Shown piece by piece: positions 52,409 through 58,617 of a stretch of DNA of 64,000 nucleotides (its first letter is position 1; every line of letters starts with the position of its first letter). The notes under the pieces were generated by a model that was not told the DNA's origin, ran no database searches, and saw nothing but the letters and a program-made list of their open reading frames with translations. Location: positions 1-64,000 of the forward strand of contig NZ_FNET01000029.1 in NCBI RefSeq assembly GCF_900100275.1, in the 5' to 3' direction. The stretch comes from Lentzea albidocapillata subsp. violacea (GTDB lineage Bacteria; Actinomycetota; Actinomycetes; Mycobacteriales; Pseudonocardiaceae). A program made the translations under genes and the position numbers.

Positions 52409-53440
52409 CTACTCTGGAAGCCACGGCGGAGTGGTGAGGTCCGGAGCGTAGAGACCGCGCGCCCGTTTGCGTCCTGACGGCCGAATTCGCATCGTGTCGC
52501 GCGCGATGCTGAGCTGCTCGTCCCTCTGCAGCGTCTGGAGCACAGCGGGGATCAGACCGGCCATGTCGCCGGTGGAGCGAACGATCTTCGTGCCGTTTTT
52601 GGAACCGAGCTCCTCGGCCTGGAGCTTGCCCGCGTTGTTGGTCAGTCGCAGGTGGTCGCGGCTGACCAGGTTGGCGTGCTGCTCGTCGAGCAGACCTCGC
52701 ACGTCGTACCTGTCGAGCCGTCTGCCACGTCCGATCGTGAGTGTCGTGTCCTCGGCGATCGGAATCCGATCGGTGATGTGGCCATCTAGGAGGACAACGA
52801 CTTCGCGGGTGTTTGCGCGGAGGCCGACACGTTTGGCTGCTTCTCCGCACTCGGGGCAGCAGACCCGTCCATCCTGGTAGAGCGGGTCATCGCCGATGAG
52901 CGCGACCGCACCCCACTTGCATTTCTGATTGGCGCACGACCATTCGCTTAGCAGTGCGTTGCGGGCTTCGGGGCTGGTGATTCCCTTGGGTTTGAGGTTG
53001 GCTTCCTCGATGCGCCACGAGACCTCGTAGTCAGGAATGGGTGAGTAGTCGAGTTGTGTGAAGCGCACGTTACGGCCCTCGAAAGCCGGGGCGTGGAAGC
53101 GCTGACTTCCCTGGAGCCAGGGGTGTTCGCGGCGGTGGTCACGGTAAAGGTCGGTGGTGATGACGGCGGCCTGCGGGTACTTTTCAGCAAGTTCGATGAT
53201 CTCGGGGTCTGCCCACGTCGTCGATCGCGCTTTCTGATCTCGCTGCCACCGTCGGAGACTGTTCTTTCCGTAGTCGTCCATGGCGTGCCAGAGGCTGTTG
53301 TCCGCTACTCCGTAGAAAACGGCGTGAGCGTCTCGTTGCTCACGCCATCCTTTTACCACGAGCTCGACATGACGCCAGTCATTCCCGCCGTTGAGGCGCA
53401 CGACAGGAGAGAGATCGATGATGACTGTTGGTAATTTCAT
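52409..53440 (-). CDS. NYN/PIN-like nuclease domain - zinc ribbon - FHA domain protein
   Basis: A 343-residue protein, first gene of the seven-gene operon. Residues 1-130 look like an NYN (Zc3h12a-type PIN) ribonuclease: VIIDLSP (Asp9), GVADNSLWHAMD (Asp47, Asn48), and VITTDLYRDHRREHPWL (Asp97, Asp101) supply the acidic residues. Cys169, Cys174, Cys195 and Cys198 form a zinc ribbon. Residues 225-300 are an FHA phosphothreonine-binding domain (TIGRGR, SRDHLRL, GSKNGT). The FHA domain should bind the product of the operon's kinase, linking phospho-signalling to RNA cleavage. The ATG at 53440 follows GGGGCGGGC. Nuclease assignment is inference from motif pattern. Confidence 0.82.
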   Translation of the reverse strand: MKLPTVIIDLSPVVRLNGGNDWRHVELVVKGWREQRDAHAVFYGVADNSLWHAMDDYGKNSLRRWQRDQKARSTTWADPEIIELAEKYPQAAVITTDLYRDHRREHPWLQGSQRFHAPAFEGRNVRFTQLDYSPIPDYEVSWRIEEANLKPKGITSPEARNALLSEWSCANQKCKWGAVALIGDDPLYQDGRVCCPECGEAAKRVGLRANTREVVVLLDGHITDRIPIAEDTTLTIGRGRRLDRYDVRGLLDEQHANLVSRDHLRLTNNAGKLQAEELGSKNGTKIVRSTGDMAGLIPAVLQTLQRDEQLSIARDTMRIRPSGRKRARGLYAPDLTTPPWLPE

Positions 53441-53639
53441 GCCCGCCCCAGGGTTCCTTGTGCCGCCAGATCGGAGGATAGCGTGTCTGGACGCTCGTTG
53501 TCCGGCATTGGTCGCAAGTCGAGGGCGCCTCTCAATTGCCTGTCCGTCTGGGGGCATGGGAAATCGTCATGTTGAGCAACACTCCAGCGTTGGCGAGCCC
53601 TGCTGCGGCTTTGGTCTGGTCGACATCGTGGTCTGCCTC

Positions 53640-54005
53640 CGCGAGTCACCAGATCGATCAACGGCCGGAACATGCGGCTGGCAGTCCCTAGGGGCGATGC
53701 TTGAACCGTGGTGCTGCGACCAAGGATGCTGAGAGTGAGACCAGTGCGACGAGCACCCTGGGTATACCAAGAGAGGAGGAGTGCTGATGCCGCAGTGACT
53801 TCATGGTGTCCGTGCCATCTTCTAACAGGGCGTCGTCGTGAGATGCCCAGGCCCGAGCCAGCTCGACTTCTGTGCAGTGCATCGACGTTCGACACGCCGT
53901 GGCGTCGAGATCGGGATCGCACCACAGCGGTCCGCTCACCTCAGCGGGGATCGGTGTTCCACCTGTCAGGGCTTCGATACCGTGCACCTCGTACTGATCG
54001 TTCAA
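53640..54005 (-). pseudogene. Decayed copy of the phospholipase-D-partner gene (homologue of 37488-39002)
   Basis: On the minus strand, 53909-53793 encodes LDATACRT, then TEVELARAWASHDD and GTDTMKSL, which aligns with residues 69-107 of the 504-residue protein (LDATECRT, AEVGLAWVSLVHDD, GADRVKSL) position for position. In a different frame, 53682-53641 encodes SRMFRPLIDLVTR, matching VRRMYQPLFDLVSR at residues 163-176. The frame change and an internal shortening show a broken remnant. No phospholipase-D gene accompanies it. The rest of 53441-53640 shows only the promoter region of the seven-gene operon. Confidence 0.75.
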
Positions 54006-54020
54006 GGCCGCGTATTCGTT

Positions 54021-54239
54021 TCAGCAGATGGCTGACGGCTTCGGCCAGGTACGTGCCGGGATACTGATTACCACCCGAGACCGCACCTCCCGGCTGCGGA
54101 TCGTCTGATCGGTGTGGAGTCTGAAGTCGATCTGTGGGGAGTCATCCAGTCGCTCGTCGGACTGGATCGCTTGGGTCAGCGTCCTGGCGCATCTTGATTC
54201 GTTGCGGTCAAAGCCCTTGAAGTTGAGCGACCATGGCAT
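54021..54239 (-). CDS. Possible small ORF or gene remnant near the right end of element 2
   Basis: A 72-residue open frame (MPWSLNFKGFDRNESRCARTLTQAIQ start, then IDFRLHTDQTI) with protein-like composition, directly upstream of the decayed partner-gene copy. No family recognised. It may be a fragment of another lost defence gene. The gap from 54240 to the attachment core holds nothing else I can support. Confidence 0.3.
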   Translation of the reverse strand: MPWSLNFKGFDRNESRCARTLTQAIQSDERLDDSPQIDFRLHTDQTIRSREVRSRVVISIPARTWPKPSAIC

Positions 54240-54411
54240 GGTCACCCACCATTGGTTCTTTTCGGGCGAACGGCTGACGGTGGGAGTGGGAGTCAAATGG
54301 GAGGATCCATTGTGCGCCAACGGTGTTGGACTGTGTTGAACGGCAGTCAACGGCACCGGTGCCACCTGCAGTTTCAGTGTTTCGGCTGGCCGTGCACTTG
54401 ATCGGGCGGCC

Positions 54412-54456
54412 CTGGGGGTCAAGGGGTCGCAGGTTCAAATCCTGTCGTCCCGACGG
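54412..54456 (+). repeat. attR of element 2: third 45-bp attachment core
   Basis: Exact copy of 13125-13169. This is the displaced 3' end of the original chromosomal tRNA-Pro gene, marking the right boundary of the accessory DNA. No tRNA 5' half precedes it. Confidence 0.95.
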
Positions 54457-54460
54457 CCAA

Positions 54461-54501
54461 GAGGGCTTTCGCAGGTCAGACACTGCGGAAGCTCTCTTTT
54501 T
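54461..54501 (+). terminator. Original chromosomal tRNA-Pro terminator
   Basis: A 14-bp stem (54461-54474 with 54483-54496, two G-T type pairs) and 8-base loop followed by a T-run (54495-54501). It lies five bases after the right attachment core, so it is the terminator that served tRNA-Pro before the elements entered. Confidence 0.85.
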
Positions 54502-55079
54502 ATGATCTTGCCGAGTTCTGCCATGGCGAGCACGACGCTCATCGACCCCTTTACTCCGGTAGTTGTGCCTGTATTTCGTTGTCTTTCGCGCGGGCTCGGC
54601 GGGCAGGACGAGGCATCTTCATCCGATAAGAAAAGCCATGGACCCCTTTACCGGCCACGTGGCAGCAGTCAAGGGGGCACGCCCTGCAGCCGCATGACGT
54701 TCATAGGGAGAGTCAGGCGGTGGCTGACCTGTGCCGTTCGGTGGGTTGGGATTAGGGCCGACAGTTTCTTGGACCGGACCGGACCGGACCGGATGATCAT
54801 GATGGCCCGCTTCGCGGCGACTCGCATGCATGTCGTACTGAGCCGTGTCGCCGATCCGAAAGGTGGACACGAACTTCGGAACCTCCTTGAGGCGCATGGC
54901 CTGTTCAGTCGCGATTCCGGTTCCTGTCGACCAGTCGTTGCCGTGGACTCAAGCGGTTCGCGATGCTCATTGGTTTGGTCGTGAACCCGCCATATCAGGA
55001 TTACGTGATTGAGCTGCATGGCGCAGCACGGTCCGTTACTCTCTGCTCGCGTTGAGTAAGAGGTGACCCTGGGGGACAC
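54502..55079. other. Intergenic region right of the insertion; short GGACC tandem repeat
   Basis: No credible gene in about 580 bases; open frames here have poor composition. A perfect pentanucleotide tandem repeat, GGACC about 4.4 times, lies at 54771-54792. The promoter of the following YbaB/ESX-type operon must be in the last 100 bases. Confidence 0.6.
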
Positions 55080-55604
55080 ATGATCGATCCTGAGCAGCTG
55101 CTCAGCCAGTACGAAGGCAAGCTCGCGCAGGCGCAGGCCAAGAGTGATGCCATCCGCGAGAACCTCGCCCACCTGCAGGTTACGGAGCGCAGTCCTGACG
55201 GGCAGATCACGGTGACGGTGAATGACGCAGGCAACCTGGTCGCATTGCAGCTTGGCCAGGCGTTGCAGCGCAAGGACGGTGCAGCCGTCGCACAGGACGT
55301 CATGCGCACCCTGCAGGCGGCGCAGAGCCGTATTGCGAGCGTTGTCCAGGAGTCGATGGCACCGCTGCTGGGTGCCGACTCCGAGACCATGCACTTGATG
55401 ATGGACAAGCTGCGCAGCGCGCAGCCACCGCCTCCTCCGCAGCAGTACGTGCCGGGAAACGGAGGTTGGGGTCCGACAGAGCCCCGCTTGGGCTCCATTG
55501 AGGACGACACGCCACCACCGCCGCGGCCGCAGCAGGCTCCTCGTCCGTCGCAGCATCGTCCGATCGATGACGACGACTTTGGCAACGGGAGCATCCTGCG
55601 ATGA
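55080..55604 (+). CDS. YbaB/EbfC-like DNA-binding family protein (type VII secretion-associated)
   Basis: A 174-residue protein. Residues 1-115 match the YbaB/EbfC fold: a long N-terminal helix (PEQLLSQYEGKLAQAQAKSDAIRENLAHLQV), strands ITVTVNDAGNLVALQLG, and a second helix. The C-terminus is a proline-rich tail (PPPPPQQYVPGNG and DTPPPPRPQQAPRPSQ). Such YbaB-type proteins regularly precede ESX-like secreted-protein genes in Pseudonocardiales. GGGGGACAC ribosome-binding site. Overlaps the next gene by ATGA. Confidence 0.88.
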   Translation: MIDPEQLLSQYEGKLAQAQAKSDAIRENLAHLQVTERSPDGQITVTVNDAGNLVALQLGQALQRKDGAAVAQDVMRTLQAAQSRIASVVQESMAPLLGADSETMHLMMDKLRSAQPPPPPQQYVPGNGGWGPTEPRLGSIEDDTPPPPRPQQAPRPSQHRPIDDDDFGNGSILR

Positions 55605-55900
55605 ATTACCGCATCGATCTCGCCGAGATGGACGCTCACGCCAAGCGTGTGGACGAGATCGGCGGGCGCATCGGCACCGCCATCGGAGCGGGCAACGCGG
55701 CCTCGAACCCCGAGGCGTTCGGCCTGCTCGGAATTCCGCTCGCAGCCCTCTGCTCGGCCGCGCAGCACATGGCGATGAACACCCTCAACGACGCCGCCGA
55801 GGCCGCGCTCGACCACCACAAGCGGGTCAAGGCATGGCGTGAGGACGTCAAGAACAACGAGGAAGAGCAGACCAGCCGCTTCAAGACGGGCGATTCATGA
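55601..55900 (+). CDS. ESX/EspC-like small secreted-type protein (DUF2580-like)
   Basis: A 99-residue helical protein without a signal peptide, starting YRIDLAEMDAHAKRVDEIGGRIGTAIGAG and containing AFGLLGIPLAALCSAAQHMAMNTLNDAAEAALDHHKRVKAWREDV. Length, central FGLLG and two-helix layout match the EspC-like/DUF2580 group of type VII secretion substrates. Coupled to both neighbours by ATGA overlaps. Probably forms a heterodimer with the following protein for export; inference. Confidence 0.82.
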   Translation: MNYRIDLAEMDAHAKRVDEIGGRIGTAIGAGNAASNPEAFGLLGIPLAALCSAAQHMAMNTLNDAAEAALDHHKRVKAWREDVKNNEEEQTSRFKTGDS

Positions 55901-56955
55901 GCACTCCGAGCATTGGGCCTGCTCCGGCCCCCGCCGAGAACCCGTTGATCCGCAAAGGCCAGGACACCCCGAAGACCGAGGGTGCCGGGCTGTTCCACGA
56001 TGTGACCGAGGCCGTGAGCGGCTTCTCCGATGGCAACTGGGCCGAGGGCCTGCTCAACCTCGCCAGCGCGGCAGGTGACATCGGCAAGATGCTGACCGAT
56101 CCGCTGGCATACCTGTTCAGCGCGGGCTTCGGCTGGATGTTCGAGCACATCAGCTTCCTCAAGGAACCGCTCGACTGGCTGACTGGTGACCAGCAGACCC
56201 TCGACGGCATGGCGCAGACGTGGTCGTCGGTGTCGAGCTATCTCGACGAGATCTCCACCGACCTCAAGAACGCCGTCAACAGCGACGCCGGGCAATGGGT
56301 GGGCAGGGACTCGGCGAAGTACCGCGAGTTCGGTGCTGACCGTGCGGACACCTACGGTGCCGTCGGCACGGCGGCGCGTGGGATGTCGATCCTGATCACG
56401 ATCTGCAAGACGATCCTCAAGGTGGTCCGCGACATCGTGCGCGACCTGATCACCGAGGCGATCGGCAAGCTGATCAGCATCTGCATCCGCTGGGCGCCCG
56501 CCATGGCGGCGCTGGGCGCGGGTATCGCCGGCGCCGTCGCTGAAGGTGTCCCCGTCGCGGTGCGCTACGCGCAGAAGTGCATCGAGTGGTGCCGCAAGCT
56601 CACCAGCGCGTTCGGCAAGGCGGGCGGTCTGTTCAAGAAGCTCGACGACGTCCTCGCCAACGCCAGCGTCAACCTCGCCAAGCGCGGCGACGACTTCGTG
56701 ACCGTGCTGAAGCGGGGAGCGGACGCGGACATCGCGCGGGCGATGAAGGACTTCAACGTCGGCGCCATGCTCAGGGACGCGGGAGCCGGCGCGAAGAAGG
56801 TCGTCGTTGATGGCGTCACAGGCCTGCCGAAGGACATCGGCCCCGCCATGGCCGAAGAGTTTCGCAAGGAAGGTGCGAAGATCGTCGACAACCGAGGCTG
56901 GAAGGACTGGCGCGAGCTGAAAGCAGACCAGGAGAAAGAGGAGCGCGGCGGGTGA
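55897..56955 (+). CDS. WXG100-like larger type VII substrate-like protein
   Basis: A 352-residue protein. Residues 80-200 form long helices with a WXG-like spacing (MAQTWSSVSSYLDEISTDLKNAVNSDAGQWVGRDSAKYREFGADRADTYGAV), followed by hydrophobic helices (MSILITICKTILKVVRDIVRDLITEAIGKLISICIRWAPAMAALGAGIAGAVAEGVPVAV) and a basic tail. The layout resembles WXG100/PPE-type toxins or effectors of actinobacteria. No catalytic domain is recognisable. ATGA overlap upstream, GTGA overlap downstream. Confidence 0.8.
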   Translation: MSTPSIGPAPAPAENPLIRKGQDTPKTEGAGLFHDVTEAVSGFSDGNWAEGLLNLASAAGDIGKMLTDPLAYLFSAGFGWMFEHISFLKEPLDWLTGDQQTLDGMAQTWSSVSSYLDEISTDLKNAVNSDAGQWVGRDSAKYREFGADRADTYGAVGTAARGMSILITICKTILKVVRDIVRDLITEAIGKLISICIRWAPAMAALGAGIAGAVAEGVPVAVRYAQKCIEWCRKLTSAFGKAGGLFKKLDDVLANASVNLAKRGDDFVTVLKRGADADIARAMKDFNVGAMLRDAGAGAKKVVVDGVTGLPKDIGPAMAEEFRKEGAKIVDNRGWKDWRELKADQEKEERGG

Positions 56956-57440
56956 ACGCCGTTCGGCGCGTCCTCGTCGCCTTGATCGTTCCGCTGCTGG
57001 GCTACCTGCTCGGCGCCACGATCTTCAACCACTTCTGGAACCAGGTCGAACCAGGCGACCTGGCGAAAGCCGATCTGGTGGCCACGGCGAAGTCCTGCGA
57101 ACGCCGCGGCCCGGTGGCATTGCGGGGCTTCGGCTTCTACTACGAGTGCCGGGCCGAGGTCCGGGTCAGGACCAGCGGAGAGACGTACACGTCGACCGTG
57201 ACGGGGTGGCTCACGCCCGAGGACATCGGCGAGCAGTACGCCGTCCACACCGTGCGGCACGGTAGGCCGTTGCAGCCGGACGTGCGGTCGCAGGGTCAGG
57301 CTTTCCTGGGTTGGTTGTGCACCTTCGCCTTCGCGATCGCGTTCCTCTTCCTGAACGTCTGGATCGCACGTCACGTGTGGCCCGATGCTCCTCGACGCAA
57401 GCGCCGCATGCCGATCAGATACGAGCCGCCTCAGCCGTGA
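56952..57440 (+). CDS. DUF6346-like membrane protein
   Basis: A 162-residue protein with one membrane segment at the N-terminus (VLVALIVPLLGYLLGATIF) and one near the C-terminus (FLGWLCTFAFAIAFLFLNVWIA), with an outside domain between them that carries two cysteines (AKSCERRGPVALRGFGFYYECRAEV), probably disulfide-bonded. I associate this pattern with the DUF6346 family of Pseudonocardiales. Function unknown. GTG start overlaps the preceding gene. The ESX-like cluster ends here. Confidence 0.8.
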   Translation: MNAVRRVLVALIVPLLGYLLGATIFNHFWNQVEPGDLAKADLVATAKSCERRGPVALRGFGFYYECRAEVRVRTSGETYTSTVTGWLTPEDIGEQYAVHTVRHGRPLQPDVRSQGQAFLGWLCTFAFAIAFLFLNVWIARHVWPDAPRRKRRMPIRYEPPQP

Positions 57441-57632
57441 GCAGTCACGTCGGGTCGATGCGGACGGCAGCGCTAAGCGTTTGTCAGGTGACCGAAGCAA
57501 AGCCGCGAGACCGTTTCTCGTCACTCAGGCGGCTGCTGCTCGCCGACCAGCTGGCTCCGAGTTTGCTCGTCCACAGGACCCCACGAACTGAGTAGCTGCC
57601 AGGGTGACCGATCTGCGTGCGGAGCTGGACAC

Positions 57633-57983
57633 TCAGTGGCCGTTTCCGGTGTTGTCCTCGGCGAGAGGTGTCGCGCGAAAGCTCGAATCGTCACCCATGT
57701 GGAAGAACAGGTGTCCGGAAAGTGTGCCATCCAGGGCCAGAGCGGCCCAGCCTCGCCCGCTTACCTGATCGCCCTCGTCATCCCCATCCCAGCTGAACTC
57801 GACGAACGGTTGGCCGTCACGTTCCGCCCACCGGCAGTCCATCTGCCCGGTTACGGCTATGAAGCCGAAACGGCCTGTTCCGTCATTGGTGAACTCGATG
57901 AATCCAGGTCTCACGAGGTCGATGGCTTCCTGATCCCACATCTCCATCTCAACGATCCGCCACCGCTCGACTGGCCTCTTCAC
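57633..57983 (-). CDS. Small hypothetical protein
   Basis: A 116-residue protein rich in aromatic and acidic residues (RPGFIEFTNDGTGRFGFIAVTGQMDCRWAERDGQPFVEFSWDGDDEGDQVSGRGWAAL, ending in HMGDDSSFRATPLAED). The pattern of short strands suggests a beta-barrel or sandwich. Function unknown; similar small proteins are common. The GTG at 57983 has a very good ribosome-binding site (AGGAGGAG), which is why I reject the much longer open frame to 58616. Confidence 0.78.
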   Translation of the reverse strand: MKRPVERWRIVEMEMWDQEAIDLVRPGFIEFTNDGTGRFGFIAVTGQMDCRWAERDGQPFVEFSWDGDDEGDQVSGRGWAALALDGTLSGHLFFHMGDDSSFRATPLAEDNTGNGH

Positions 57984-58027
57984 GAGCTCCTCCTGTTCTT
58001 GAGTGGCTGTCGGGATGACTTGTGCTC

Positions 58028-58232
58028 GACAACGTTGCAACGTGCTGGCTCTTCCAGCGTGTGCAGCACGTACCCGCCCGAGCGCCGCCCGTAGTCGGGA
58101 GAGGTAGCTGTCGGCCGACACCATGCGGTTCACGTCGAGTAGCAGTGCGGCGAGCATGGTGCGCACCCGTGCGTGCCTGAGCAGGACCGGCTGACCGGCC
58201 ACTGTCACGCCTACCTCCCGAGCAGCTGAAAT
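58028..58232 (-). pseudogene. Remnant of a SARP/BTAD-type transcriptional regulator
   Basis: The in-frame sequence upstream of the small gene reads VTVAGQPVLLRHARVRTMLAALLLDVNRMVSADSYLSRLRAALGRV. This matches the first strand and helix of the SARP DNA-binding domain (VTVDGRPV-L-x-x-RQRALLALLLLHANRVVS) joined directly to its end (SRLRAALG), with the recognition helix deleted and no BTAD domain. The rest of 57984-58617 shows no gene. Confidence 0.6.
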
Positions 58233-58617
58233 CGCGCTCTCACGATGTTGTGCCTCCCCCGCCGATGTGCCTACAGACTCATGCCAGGTCCGTGCAAGGT
58301 CCGTGCAAGGTCTGGTGGGCACTGTCTCCCCTCGGAGCTGTGGACGTCTGAGGGGGACGCCCAGTGGGCCTGGGGGATGAGATGCACAGAGAAAGCAGAT
58401 GTGTCGTTGCCGCGAGCCGTTGGCTGGTGGCCGTTCGCGGACGACCCGTCGTCGTTGCCATCGCCGGCGCGGGACCGCGAGGTGCCCTGGAAGTAAACCG
58501 GCGACGGCGTCTCGGCAATCGATCAGCGCGGGCAGTCCAGCGGTGCGGAGCCACTCGACTGCGGGGCGCCTCGCCCAAGATCTCGGACTGGCCGATTGTG
58601 GACTACTGGGGGACACG

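Larger units (their letters stand above)
24580..54456. mobile_element. Element 2: 29.8-kb integrative defence island lacking transfer genes
   Basis: Bounded by exact 45-bp attachment cores and carrying its own integrase at the left end in the same orientation as element 1. Between them lie a UvrD-helicase operon, Gabija, an XRE-ImmA/TGT-like pair, a phospholipase-D-like pair, and a seven-gene McrBC/TerY-P-like operon. I see no translocase, excisionase or replication gene, so it would depend on another element, such as the adjacent AICE, for movement between cells. Pseudogene fragments near 53.6-54.0 kb and 29.1-30.2 kb indicate earlier turnover. Confidence 0.88.

Noticed and set aside
41707..53440. 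BREX or Zorya system
   Set aside because: No PglZ, BrxC or BrxL-type gene and no ZorA/ZorB membrane motor genes; the McrB-like ATPase, kinase and VWA set fits McrBC/TerY-P better.
54502..54984. 160-residue open frame after the right attachment site
   Set aside because: No ribosome-binding site or domain, spans a GGACC tandem repeat, and has non-protein-like composition.
57984..58616. 327-residue gene continuous with the 116-residue protein
   Set aside because: The upstream part includes a broken SARP fragment and low-quality sequence, while AGGAGGAG directly precedes the GTG at 57983.
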